Shown here piece by piece: positions 33,055 to 41,323 of a stretch of DNA of 64,000 nucleotides. This DNA comes from Roseateles depolymerans. Its GTDB lineage: Bacteria > Pseudomonadota > Gammaproteobacteria > Burkholderiales > Burkholderiaceae_C. Position 1 is the first letter of the stretch; each line of letters begins with the position of its first letter. The translations under genes were made by a program, and so were the position numbers. The stretch is from contig QFOD01000006.1 in the NCBI GenBank assembly GCA_003241055.1, positions 237,693 through 301,692 on the forward strand, given 5' to 3'. The notes under the pieces were generated by a model. It searched no databases. It was not told where the DNA came from and saw only the letters and a list, made by a program, of their open reading frames with translations.

Positions 33055-35890
33055 GGGCGGCTCCAGCGCCCTGCAGCGCGTCCAGCACCTGCTTCTGCGA
33101 GCCCAGGCACAGGTCGATGACCTCGCGCGCCTGGGCCACGTAATAGCCCAGCTGCTCGTCGCTGCGCGCCATCGCGCCGCTGAGGCGCTCCTCCAGCGCC
33201 TGCAGGTGCTGCACCAGCTGCGCATTGCTCTGCTGGAACAGCGTCACCGCGGTGCCGAAGCCCTCGCCCAGCGCGCCGATTTCGGCCGAGCCGGCGGCCA
33301 GCTGGGCCGCCGCGTCGCCCAGCTGCTGGCCGGTGGCCTGGGCCTGGCTCGCGAACTGCAGGCCCACGGCATCCAGCCGGCTGGCGGCGCCCGCCACCAG
33401 CGTGTCTATGGCCTGACGCTGCTCGCCCGCGGCCTGCTGCAGCGTGCCCAGCAGCGCGGACAGGGTCTGCATCAGCTCGGCGCGTTCGGCCAGCGCGGCG
33501 CGGTCCTGGGCCTGGCTTTGGGCCAGCTGCTCGCGCATCGCCGCCACCACCTCGACCGCGGCGCGCGGCGCCTCGCCGGCCGCCTGCAGCAGTGCGCCGG
33601 CCTCGCGCAGCGTGGCCTGGGCCTGGGCCTCGGCCTGGGCCACCAGCGTGCGCGTGTGGGCCAGCAGGCCGTCGGCCAGCTGCTGCTGCTGGGCCAGCTG
33701 CTGTGCGCCCGCGCCCTGCAGCGCGTCGCGCCAGGCGGTCAGGCGGGCCGCGTCGTCATCGGCCTGGCCTTGCAGCAGGCGCTGCTGGCTGTCGCTCAGG
33801 CGGGCGATCAGCGCTTGCGTCTGGGCCTCGAACTGGCTCAGCAGCGCGGCCAGCGTGGCCTGGGCGCGCTCGCCGCTGGTGGCCAGCAGGGCCTGCGCGG
33901 CCTCGCGTTCCGCCGCCAGCGCGGCCAGGTCGGCGCGCAGCTCGGCGCGGCGCTCGGCATCGGCCTGGGCCTGGATCTCGTGCTGGCGGGTCTGGGCCTC
34001 GGCCAGCGTGCGCAGCAGCGTCTCGGTCTGGCTGGACAGTCGCTCGGCCAGCTGGTCGGCCGCGGCCTGGGTGCGGGCGGCGGACTCCGCCAGCAGCTGC
34101 TGCACCGCGCCGCGCTGCTCGCCCAGCGCCTGCAGCTGGCGACCCAGCTCGGCGGCGCGTGTGGCGTCGGCCTGCTGTTGGCTGTGCTGCTGCTGGTGCA
34201 GCGCGTCGGCAAAGCGGGCCAGCAGCGTGTCGGCCTGGGCGCCAAAGCCCTGGGCCAGCTGGGCCACGGCGGCCTGGCTGTGCTCGGCCGTGCCGGCCAG
34301 CAGGGCCTGGGTGGCCTCGCGCTGTTCGCTCAGGGCCTGGAGCTGGCGGGCCAGCTCGGCATCGCGGCGGGCCTCGGCCTGTTGCTGCACCTGCTGCTGG
34401 GCCTGCAGCGCGTCGCTCACGCGGGCCAGCAGCGCCTCGGCCTGCGCGGCCTGGCCCTGGGCCAGTTGCGCGGCGGCGGCCTGGCTGTGTTCGGCGGCGC
34501 GACTCAGCAGCGCCTGGGCCTCGTCGCGCTGGCGGGCCAGCGCGGCCAGCTGCGCCTCCAGCGCCTGCACGCGCGCGGCCTCGGCGTCGGCGCTCAGCGC
34601 CTGCTGGCGGGCCTGGGCCTGGGCCAGCTGCTGCAGCAGCGAGGCGGCCTGTGTGGTCTGCGCGTCGCTCCAATGCTGTTGGTGCTGGCGCTGCTGTTCG
34701 GCCAGTTGGGTGAGCTGGGCGGCGAGCGTGTCGCGCTGCGCGGCCAGGGCCAGGGCTTGCGCCTGGGCGGCGGCGTCCAGCTGCGCGGCGATCTGCGCGG
34801 CGCCGGCCTCGAAGTGCTGGCGCAGTCCGTCGAGCTGCTGCTGGCCGTGCGCGGCCTGGGCGCTGAAGGCCTCGCCCAGCTGCTGGCCCACGCGCTCGTG
34901 CAGCGCAGCCGCCTCGCGGGCGATGCCGGCCATGGTGGCCTCGGCGGCCGGGCGTATCGCGTCGCCGGCCAGGCGGGCGGCGTCGCCCAGCGCCTGCTGC
35001 AGGCCGCTGCGCAGCGTGGTGTCCACGCTGGCGGCCAGCTGCTGGTAGGCGCTCTGCGCCTCGCCGTGGAAGCGCTGCTGCTCGGCCTGGTGCAGGTCTT
35101 GCCAGCGGGCCTGCTGCTGGCCCAGATCGCGGCTCAGGCGCTCGCCCAGGTCCTGCGCGAACTGCTGCAGCTGGCCGACCAGCTCGCGCTGGGCCTCGCG
35201 GGCGCGCTGCTCGGCGGCCAGGGCCTCGTCGCGTGCAGCCTGCTCGGCAGCGGCGTGGGCCTGCTCGGCCTGGAATTCGGCGGTCAACGGGCGCAGCGGG
35301 CCGGCCAGGGCCACCTCCAGCTGCTGCACTGCGACGCTGCGGTCGCGCCGTGCCAGCGCCAGCAAGAGGCCCAGCGCGGCCGAACCGGCCACGCCGGCCA
35401 CCGAGGCGCTGAAGGCCAGGCCCAGGCCCTGCACCGGCGCGCCCAGCGCGGCGCGCAGCGCATTCAGGTCGGCCGTGGCGTTCATGGCCTGGGCGGTGCC
35501 GCCCAGCGTCAGCAGCAGGCCGATGAAGGTGCCCAGCATGCCCAGCAGCACCAGCAGGCCGGCCAGGGCCGGCGCCAGGTTCAGGCCCGGCAGCGCGGCG
35601 CGCTGGCCGGCCAGCCGCAGGCGTAGCGGCTCGCGCAGCGGCTCGGGGCGGGCGGCCAGCCAGGCGTCGGCGGCCGTGTCGGCGCCGGCCGCGGCGGCCT
35701 GGCGCAGCGCGGCACTCAGCGCGCGAAAGCCCAGCAGCTCCCACACGCCCAGCGCGAAGAAGGCGGCGATCAGCCCGCACACGGCCAGCGCCACCGGGTG
35801 GTGGTGCGAGGCGGCCAGCGCGGCGCCCGCGATGCCGGCCAGGCCAGCGGCCAGTGCGACGGGGTGGAGGAGGGTGAGCAAGCGGTTCAT
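33047..35890 (-). CDS. DUF802-family protein: MotA/ExbB-like membrane domain plus long coiled-coil tail
   Basis: A 947-residue protein. Four membrane helices lie at about residues 10-27, 32-54, 106-130 and 152-180. Helix 3 has GMLGTFIGLLLTLGG, the form seen in MotA/TolQ/ExbB proton-channel proteins, and helix 4 starts APVQGLGLAFSASVAG. The remaining about 760 residues are Ala/Gln/Leu-rich coiled coil in the cytoplasm. Four tandem repeats of about 69 residues are visible near 451-726. The C-terminal 120 residues (QFASQAQATGQQLGDAAAQL to EVIDLCLGSQKQVLDAL) form a distinct helical cap. Together with the downstream MotB-like gene it resembles ZorA-ZorB. The genuine reading frame is confirmed by the coherent topology. 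Function is unknown. Confidence 0.85.
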   Translation of the reverse strand: MNRLLTLLHPVALAAGLAGIAGAALAASHHHPVALAVCGLIAAFFALGVWELLGFRALSAALRQAAAAGADTAADAWLAARPEPLREPLRLRLAGQRAALPGLNLAPALAGLLVLLGMLGTFIGLLLTLGGTAQAMNATADLNALRAALGAPVQGLGLAFSASVAGVAGSAALGLLLALARRDRSVAVQQLEVALAGPLRPLTAEFQAEQAHAAAEQAARDEALAAEQRAREAQRELVGQLQQFAQDLGERLSRDLGQQQARWQDLHQAEQQRFHGEAQSAYQQLAASVDTTLRSGLQQALGDAARLAGDAIRPAAEATMAGIAREAAALHERVGQQLGEAFSAQAAHGQQQLDGLRQHFEAGAAQIAAQLDAAAQAQALALAAQRDTLAAQLTQLAEQQRQHQQHWSDAQTTQAASLLQQLAQAQARQQALSADAEAARVQALEAQLAALARQRDEAQALLSRAAEHSQAAAAQLAQGQAAQAEALLARVSDALQAQQQVQQQAEARRDAELARQLQALSEQREATQALLAGTAEHSQAAVAQLAQGFGAQADTLLARFADALHQQQHSQQQADATRAAELGRQLQALGEQRGAVQQLLAESAARTQAAADQLAERLSSQTETLLRTLAEAQTRQHEIQAQADAERRAELRADLAALAAEREAAQALLATSGERAQATLAALLSQFEAQTQALIARLSDSQQRLLQGQADDDAARLTAWRDALQGAGAQQLAQQQQLADGLLAHTRTLVAQAEAQAQATLREAGALLQAAGEAPRAAVEVVAAMREQLAQSQAQDRAALAERAELMQTLSALLGTLQQAAGEQRQAIDTLVAGAASRLDAVGLQFASQAQATGQQLGDAAAQLAAGSAEIGALGEGFGTAVTLFQQSNAQLVQHLQALEERLSGAMARSDEQLGYYVAQAREVIDLCLGSQKQVLDALQGAGAAHG

Positions 35891-35899
35891 GGTCTCGAT

Positions 35900-36628
35900 T
35901 CAGTCGTCGGCCGCGGGGCGGGCATCTGCCGCCACGGCCTGGCGCAGGGCCTCGATCAGGCCTTGTGCGGGTTGCAGTCGCAGCGCCAGCTCGGCCTGCA
36001 GCAGCTGCTGCAGATCGGCCCAGAGCGGCGCGCGCCAGTGCGTCGGGTGGTTGCGTTCGTGGGCCTGGGCGCGGTGGGCCAGCAGCGTGGCCAGCGCGCC
36101 CAGGGCGGCGCGTTCCTGCGCGGCCAGCGAGCGCTCGAACACGGCGTCCAGCGCGGCCAGCCGAGCCAGCTCGGGGCTGGCGCCGGCCAGCTGCGCGCGC
36201 AGCTTCTCGCGCAGGCTGGCCGCACGGCCGGCGATCTGGCGCTGCTGCTGCGACAGGTGCAGGCGGTAGCTGGTCAGCAGGTCGGCCAGCGGCGGCGCCT
36301 GCTCGGGCAGGGCCTGGGCGGAGTCGCGCGCCAGCAGTTCGTCATGAAAGCCCGCGCCCACCTCGGCCAGCACGCGCTCCAGCGCGGCCTCGGCCCAGTC
36401 CAGCGCGCGGCGGCGGGTGGCGGCGTCACCCACGGCGGCCGGTGGCGCAGACAGCGCCTGCGACAGCAGGATGGCGTCGGCCCAGGCCAGCTGATCGCCC
36501 AGCTGGCGGGCCAGCGGCGCGGGCGGCACCGGCGGCACGCCCCACTGCGGCAGCAGGCGCGCGAGCGACGGCGGGCCGGCGGGGCGGTCCGGCGAAGCGG
36601 GCGGGGCGGATGGAGGCGGGGTCGACAT
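35900..36628 (-). CDS. DUF3348-family protein, first gene of the motor-like operon
   Basis: A 242-residue soluble, helical protein with a proline-rich N-terminus. Core segments are LARQLGDQLAWADAILLSQAL, AGFHDELLARDSAQALPEQ, LRAQLAGASPELARLAALDAV and the C-terminal HRAQAHERNHPTHWRAPLW (each read within the limits of a short motif). These match DUF3348 as I know it. There is no catalytic motif and no TM segment. It is 9 bp upstream of the DUF802 gene. It may be a cytoplasmic factor that docks on the coiled-coil tail, in the way soluble Zor proteins act with ZorAB; this is inference. Confidence 0.78.
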   Translation of the reverse strand: MSTPPPSAPPASPDRPAGPPSLARLLPQWGVPPVPPAPLARQLGDQLAWADAILLSQALSAPPAAVGDAATRRRALDWAEAALERVLAEVGAGFHDELLARDSAQALPEQAPPLADLLTSYRLHLSQQQRQIAGRAASLREKLRAQLAGASPELARLAALDAVFERSLAAQERAALGALATLLAHRAQAHERNHPTHWRAPLWADLQQLLQAELALRLQPAQGLIEALRQAVAADARPAADD

Positions 36629-36817
36629 GACGGAGCGGGCGGCCGCTGGCGGCGGGGTGGGCGCGGCGGTCTCGCGCGGCGCGGGCGCGCGAGGAAAAAG
36701 GGCAGGAGTCTAGCGAACCCCGTTGGCCAGGGGCCGGGCGGCCGGTGCGGGGGTGAGTTCCGGCCGGGCGTGGCGGGCCGCGTCACACTGACGCTCCTGC
36801 CTGCCGACTCCCTGCCC

Positions 36818-37918
36818 ATGCCTGCAATCCGCCCCACCCACGCCGAGATCGATCTGCGCAACCGCTGCACCCGCTGGCTCAACGGCCACCGGCCGCTGCG
36901 CTCCATGCGCGAGTCGCTGCTGGCGCTGGCCGAGCTGCCCGAGGCGGCCGGGGCGCTGGACGTGTATGGCGACGGCGCGGTGCTGCAGGCGCTAGAGGCG
37001 CAGGGCGCGGCGCTGCTGGGCCTGCCGGTGGCCCAGTTCTGGCACAAGGGCGTGGCGGCGCAGCTGGCCGCGCTGCGCGGCTGGTGTGGCGACACGGTGG
37101 GGCCGGTGGTCGTGCACCCGCAAAGCCATCTGGCGGCGGATGAGGCCGACGCGCTGGAGGCGCTGATGGGCCTGCGCGCGCTGCGCGTGGGCGCGCCGGA
37201 CACGCCGCTGACCGTGGCGGATCTGCAGGCGCTGGACGAGAAGCCGGCCGTGGTGGTCGTGGAGCTGCCGCTGCGGCGGGCGGGCTTTTGGCTGCCGGAC
37301 TGGGACGAGCTGGTCGCGATCAGCGCCTGGTGCCGCGCGCAGGGCGTGCGCCTGCACCTGGATGGCGCACGGCTGTGGGAATCGGCGCCGCACTACGGCC
37401 GCTCGCTGGCCGAGATCTGCGCGCTGGCGGATTCGGTCTATGTGTCCTTCTACAAGGGCCTGGGCGGGCTGGCGGGCAGCCTGCTGGCCGGGCCGGCGGA
37501 CTTCATTGCCGCGCTGGCGCCCTGGAAGACCCGCCTGGCCGGCAACGTCTACACGCTCTATCCGATGGTGCTGAGCGCGCTGGACGGCCTACGCCGCCAG
37601 CTGCCGCGCATGGCCGCCTACCGCGAGCGCGCCCGCGCGCTGGCGGCTGCACTGGCCGGGCAGCCGGGCTGGCAGGTGGCGCCCGAGCCGCCGCACACCA
37701 ATTCCTTCCAGCTGCACCTGCCGGCCGACCCCTTGCGGCTGCGCGAGGCGCTGCTGGCCCAGGCCGAGGCCACGGGCTTCTGGCTGGGCAATCGCGCGCA
37801 ACCCTCCACGCGGCTTGCGGGCGGCGCGATGGTGGAGATCGTCATCGGCGACGCGGCCGAGGGCTGGACCGACGAGCAGGCCGTGGCCGCGTGGCGGGCC
37901 GTGCTGGCGCGCTGCTGA
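36818..37918 (+). CDS. Threonine aldolase / beta-eliminating lyase family PLP enzyme
   Basis: The ATG at 36818 gives 366 residues of a fold-type I PLP enzyme. Markers are HLDGARLWESAPHYG (PLP-binding aspartate), SVYVSFYKGLGGLAGSLLAG (Schiff-base lysine in YKGLGG) and the C-terminal domain NSFQLHLPADP. The layout fits L-threonine/L-allo-threonine aldolases (glycine plus acetaldehyde). The N-terminus lacks the usual GSDN start block (it reads DLRNRCTRWLNGHRPLRS), so the substrate may differ. It is divergent from the DUF3348 gene (189 bp). Confidence 0.85.
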   Translation: MPAIRPTHAEIDLRNRCTRWLNGHRPLRSMRESLLALAELPEAAGALDVYGDGAVLQALEAQGAALLGLPVAQFWHKGVAAQLAALRGWCGDTVGPVVVHPQSHLAADEADALEALMGLRALRVGAPDTPLTVADLQALDEKPAVVVVELPLRRAGFWLPDWDELVAISAWCRAQGVRLHLDGARLWESAPHYGRSLAEICALADSVYVSFYKGLGGLAGSLLAGPADFIAALAPWKTRLAGNVYTLYPMVLSALDGLRRQLPRMAAYRERARALAAALAGQPGWQVAPEPPHTNSFQLHLPADPLRLREALLAQAEATGFWLGNRAQPSTRLAGGAMVEIVIGDAAEGWTDEQAVAAWRAVLARC

Positions 37919-37925
37919 GGTCGGC

Positions 37926-38231
37926 TCAGCCGGGCTGCGGCCCGTCGTAGCCCTCGATCAGCACGATGTCGGCCTCGCCGGCCGGCGCGCGCACGGCCAC
38001 CAGCGCCTGGTATTCCGCAGAGTGGTAGCAGTCCAGCGCGGCCTGGTAGCTGGGGAACTCCAGCACCACGTTGCGGCTGCGGCTGTGGCCCTCGGGCGCC
38101 TGGAAGGCGCCGCCGCGCACCAGGAAGCGGGCGCCGAAGCGCGCAAACACCGGGCCGTTGTGCTGCACGTACTGCTGGTAGCGCTCGGCGTCGTGCACGT
38201 CCACGCGGGCGATCCAGTAGCCCTTGGCCAT
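37926..38231 (-). CDS. DUF1330-family small protein
   Basis: The ATG at 38231 gives 101 residues starting MAKGYWIARVDVHDAERYQQ. The protein is a dimeric alpha-beta barrel of the DUF1330 family (RSRNVVLEFPSYQAALDCYH, YQALVAVRAPAGEADIVLIEGY in parts). Such proteins are small cytosolic and functionally undefined. It lies tail-to-tail with the threonine aldolase (7-bp gap) and head-to-head with the acyl-CoA ligase (110-bp gap). Confidence 0.9.
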   Translation of the reverse strand: MAKGYWIARVDVHDAERYQQYVQHNGPVFARFGARFLVRGGAFQAPEGHSRSRNVVLEFPSYQAALDCYHSAEYQALVAVRAPAGEADIVLIEGYDGPQPG

Positions 38232-38341
38232 GGGGGTCTCCTCGTTGTTGGGGACGGCAGTATCGAGCGCCGCACCCTGGCAGGCTTGGCGTAAGGCCAC
38301 GGGCCTAGGCTGGTGCCAACGCATTCCCGCAGGACCCCGAC

Positions 38342-39988
38342 ATGACCCGCACCAGCCCCTACCAGATCGGCCTCGACAAGAACCCCGCCAACCATGTGCC
38401 GCTGTCGCCGCTGAGCTTTCTGGGCCGCGCGGCGGCGGTGTTTCCGGAGCGGGTGGCGCTGATCCACGGCACGCTGCGCCAGACCTGGCGCGAGACCGAG
38501 GCGCGCTGCCGCCGCCTGGCCAGCGCGCTGCGCCAGCACGGCGTGGGGCCGGGCGTCACGGTGGCGGCCATGCTGCCGAACACGCCGGCCATGTTCGAGG
38601 CGCACTACGGCGTGCCCATGGCCGGCGGCGTGCTCAACACGCTCAACACCCGGCTGGACGCCGAGGCCCTGGCCTTCATGCTGGAGCACGGCGAGGCCCG
38701 CGTGCTGCTGGTGGACCCGGAGTTCTCCGCCGTCATCGCCCGCGCGCTGCAGGCGGTGGAGCCGCGCCATCGGCCGCTGGTCATCGACGTGCTGGACAGC
38801 GCCGCCCCCGAGGCGCCCCGCCTGGGCACGCTGACCTATGAAGAGCTGCTGGCCCAGGGCGATCCGGCCTTCGCGTGGCAGCTGCCGGCCGACGAGTGGG
38901 ACGCGATCGCGCTGAACTACACCTCGGGCACCACCGGCAACCCCAAGGGCGTGGTCACGCATCACCGCGGCGCCTACCTGAACGCGGCCAACAACGTGAT
39001 CGCCTGGCAACTGCCCGACCACCCCATCTACCTGTGGACGCTGCCGATGTTCCACTGCAACGGCTGGTGCTTTCCCTGGACCATGGCGCTGGTGGGCGGC
39101 ACCAGCGTGTGCCTGCGCCGGGTGGACCCGGCGCTGATCTGGCAGCTGATGCACGAGCACCACGTCACCCACCTGTGCGGCGCGCCCATCGTCTACAGCC
39201 TGATGATCAATGCGCCGGCCGAGCAACGCGGCACGCTGGGCCGCCCGGTGCGCGGCCTGATCGCCGGCGCGCCGCCGCCGGCCGCGGTGCTGGAGGGCTG
39301 CGAGGCCGCGGGCATAGACATCACCCATGTCTACGGCCTCACCGAGGTCTACGGCCCGGCGGCCGTGTGCGTGAAGCAGGAACACTGGGCCGGGCTGCCG
39401 GCGGAGGAGCGCGCGCGCCTGAACGGCCGCCAGGGTGTCACCTACCCGCTGCAGGAGGCGGTCACGGTGCTCAACCCCGACACGCTGCAGCCCGTGCCCG
39501 CGGACGGCGAGACCATGGGCGAGATCTGCTTCCGCGGCAACGTCGTGATGAAGGGCTACCTGAAGAACTCGCTGGCCACCGAGGAGGCCTTTGCCGGTGG
39601 CTGGTTCCACACCGGCGACCTGGCCGTGGTGCAGCCTGACGGCTACATCAAGATCAAGGATCGCAGCAAGGACGTCATCATCTCCGGCGGCGAGAACATC
39701 AGCTCGGTGGAGGTGGAGGACGTGCTGCACCGCCACCCGGCCGTGATGCTGGCCTCGGTGGTGGCGCTGCCCGATGCGAAGTGGGGCGAGGTGCCCTGCG
39801 CCTTCGTCGAGCTCAAGCCCGGTGCCCGCGCCACAGAAGACGAACTGCTGGAGTTCTGCCGCAGCCAGCTGGCGCGCTTCAAGGCGCCCAAGCGGGTGGT
39901 GTTCACCGAGCTGCCCAAGACCTCGACCGGCAAGATCCAGAAGTACCTGCTGCGCGAGCGGGCCAGGTCGGCCTCGGCCATCGAATGA
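38342..39988 (+). CDS. Acyl-CoA synthetase, medium/short-chain AMP-binding family
   Basis: A 548-residue AMP-forming ligase: NYTSGTTGNPKGVVTHHRGA (AMP-binding loop), VYGLTEVYGP, WFHTGDLAVV, IKDRSKDVIISGGENISSVE and the catalytic TSTGKIQKYLLRER. The early DKNPANHVPLSPLSFLGRAA and MFHCNGWCFPWTMAL segments place it in the clade with plant-type AAE and DmdB-like ligases, distinct from FadD. The acyl substrate is unknown. A terminator follows 32 bases after the stop. Confidence 0.92.
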   Translation: MTRTSPYQIGLDKNPANHVPLSPLSFLGRAAAVFPERVALIHGTLRQTWRETEARCRRLASALRQHGVGPGVTVAAMLPNTPAMFEAHYGVPMAGGVLNTLNTRLDAEALAFMLEHGEARVLLVDPEFSAVIARALQAVEPRHRPLVIDVLDSAAPEAPRLGTLTYEELLAQGDPAFAWQLPADEWDAIALNYTSGTTGNPKGVVTHHRGAYLNAANNVIAWQLPDHPIYLWTLPMFHCNGWCFPWTMALVGGTSVCLRRVDPALIWQLMHEHHVTHLCGAPIVYSLMINAPAEQRGTLGRPVRGLIAGAPPPAAVLEGCEAAGIDITHVYGLTEVYGPAAVCVKQEHWAGLPAEERARLNGRQGVTYPLQEAVTVLNPDTLQPVPADGETMGEICFRGNVVMKGYLKNSLATEEAFAGGWFHTGDLAVVQPDGYIKIKDRSKDVIISGGENISSVEVEDVLHRHPAVMLASVVALPDAKWGEVPCAFVELKPGARATEDELLEFCRSQLARFKAPKRVVFTELPKTSTGKIQKYLLRERARSASAIE

Positions 39989-40019
39989 GGCCGGGCCGCC
40001 GCGAGCGGCGCCAGGCATG

Positions 40020-40058
40020 AAAAAACCGGCCGGGCCCAATGGCGGCCGGCCGGTTTCA
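40020..40058. terminator. Convergent-gene terminator hairpin
   Basis: AAACCGGCCG (40022-40031) pairs with CGGCCGGTTT (40046-40055). A flanking A-run gives a T-run on the minus strand. It separates the acyl-CoA ligase (plus) and infA (minus). Confidence 0.85.
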
Positions 40059-40072
40059 AGGGGGAGTCTGGC

Positions 40073-40330
40073 TCAGCGACGCTGGGGCGCCGGGCCGCTG
40101 CCGGGGCCGCGGTTCAGGTGGCGGAACGTGATGCGGCCCTTGCCCATGTCGTAGGGCGACATTTCCAGCGACACGGCGTCGCCGGCCAGGATGCGGATGT
40201 GGTGCTTGCGCATCTTGCCGCCGGTGTAGGCGATGACCTTGTGGCCGTTGTCCAGCGTCACACGGAAGCGCGAGTCCGGCAGGATTTCGTCAACGACGCC
40301 TTGCATTTCGATCAGTTCTTCCTTGGCCAT
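40073..40330 (-). CDS. infA: Translation initiation factor IF-1
   Basis: IF-1 occupies the ribosomal A site during initiation. The 85-residue protein has the S1-like OB fold: AKEELIEMQGVVDEILPDSR, FRVTLDNGHKVIAYTGGKMR and SPYDMGKGRITFRH. A 13-residue Gly/Pro tail (RGPGSGPAPQRR) extends it beyond the usual 72. The sequence type (EELIEMQGVV, DSRFRVTLDNGHKVIAY) matches the second, monocistronic IF-1 copy common in Burkholderiales, which lies outside the ribosomal-protein operon. The ATG follows AAGGAG. Confidence 0.96.
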   Translation of the reverse strand: MAKEELIEMQGVVDEILPDSRFRVTLDNGHKVIAYTGGKMRKHHIRILAGDAVSLEMSPYDMGKGRITFRHLNRGPGSGPAPQRR

Positions 40331-40496
40331 GAGCGCTCCTTGTGATGCTGAAAAAAGCTGCGCCCTGGGCAGGGGCCCATGGCGTGATCATCGTATTGAT
40401 GAGGTGAACTGCAGACCAGGCGGAAGCGGCCAATGGGTGGCCTGCGAGGCTGCAAGGCGGGCCATCGAATGGGGGCCCGCGCAGACAAGCTGAGGA

Positions 40497-40518
40497 TTTT
40501 ACCGCCTAATCGGTAAAA
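40497..40518. promoter_or_regulatory. Perfect 8-bp dyad upstream of infA
   Basis: TTTTACCG-CCTAAT-CGGTAAAA is a perfect dyad in the 236-bp gap (40331-40566) between hlyIII and infA. It is the most AT-rich spot in the gap. It has the size of a dimeric repressor site and lies about 170 bp upstream of infA on its coding strand. No regulator gene is adjacent. It has no long T-run after the stem, so a terminator for the hlyIII gene is less likely but possible. Confidence 0.6.
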
Positions 40519-40566
40519 ACCCGACTGGTTCTAGGGAAAGTCTGTACTACGGCCACCCAAGGGGCC

Positions 40567-41232
40567 TCAGCCATAGGCGTGCCAGAGCGCCGCGAAGAAG
40601 TGGCACACGCTGCCCCCCAGCACGAACAGGTGCCAGACGAAATGCGCGTAGCGCAGCTTGTTGTCGAGCAGAAAGACCACCGCACCCAGCGTGTAGCTCA
40701 GGCCGCCGGCCACCAGCAGGGCCAGGCCGGTTGCGGGCATGTTGTGGATCAGCGGCCCGGCCACGAACACCACCACCCAGCCCATGGCCAGGTACAGCGC
40801 GGTGGACACCAGCGGGTGGCGCAGCCGGTTCAGCAGCTTGATGGTCACGCCGAAGGCCGCCACGGCCCACACCACCACCAGCAGCGTCACGCCGGGGCCC
40901 GTGGGCAGCACGCCCAGCGTGAAGGGCGTGTAGCTGCCGGCGATGAACACGTAGATGGCGGCGTGGTCCAGCCGCATCAGCCAGGCCTTGACCCGGCCGC
41001 CCGCCCAGGAGGCCGGCAGCGCGTGGTACAGCGCCGACACGCCGTACAGCAGGATGGCCGTGGCCGCGAACACGGCGGCGGCCACCACATCGGCCACGCC
41101 GCCGTGGCCCACCGCGCGCGCCACCAGGATGGGCAGCGCCGCGATCGCCAGCAGCGCCCCCAGCCCGTGGCTGATGGCGTTGGCGATTTCCTCGCCCAGG
41201 GTCTGCGGGCGGTCTTGGAGAACGGAACTCAT
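40567..41232 (-). CDS. Hemolysin III family (PAQR-type) membrane protein
   Basis: A 221-residue seven-helix membrane protein of the HlyIII/TrhA family. Motifs are EEIANAISHGLGALLAI with the conserved SH, ALYHAL, RLDHAAIYVFIAGSYTPF (family signature with Asp and His) and the late HFVWHLFVLGGSVCHFFA with two His. These polar residues form the proposed Zn-hydrolase site of the PAQR superfamily. In E. coli TrhA has been linked to membrane energetics; haemolysis is not implied here. Monocistronic. Confidence 0.92.
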   Translation of the reverse strand: MSSVLQDRPQTLGEEIANAISHGLGALLAIAALPILVARAVGHGGVADVVAAAVFAATAILLYGVSALYHALPASWAGGRVKAWLMRLDHAAIYVFIAGSYTPFTLGVLPTGPGVTLLVVVWAVAAFGVTIKLLNRLRHPLVSTALYLAMGWVVVFVAGPLIHNMPATGLALLVAGGLSYTLGAVVFLLDNKLRYAHFVWHLFVLGGSVCHFFAALWHAYG

Positions 41233-41261
41233 GCGCCGAGATTACTGCAAGCGCGCCGACC

Positions 41262-41288
41262 ACGAAAAAGCCGGTCGGTCGACCGGCT
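41262..41288 (-). terminator. Rho-independent terminator of the PEP-CTERM gene
   Basis: On the minus strand AGCCGGTC-GACC-GACCGGCT is followed by TTTTTCG (plus coordinates 41288 down to 41262). It lies 36 bases downstream of the PEP-CTERM gene stop. Confidence 0.85.
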
Positions 41289-41323
41289 GGGCGTCAGCGG
41301 CAGCGCGCGCGGCGCACCAGGGC

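Noticed and set aside
32681..35626. 981-codon plus-strand open frame opposite the DUF802 gene
   Set aside because: Its repeats mirror the coiled-coil codons of the minus-strand gene; composition is Leu/Gly/Arg-rich and no motif is present.
31751..36628. Call of a complete Zorya system
   Set aside because: Only ZorA/ZorB-like parts are present; no ZorC, ZorD helicase or ZorE nuclease homologue is visible, so I describe it as motor-like only.
40567..41232. True haemolysin
   Set aside because: The HlyIII name is historical; the sequence is a PAQR-type seven-helix protein and haemolytic activity cannot be inferred.
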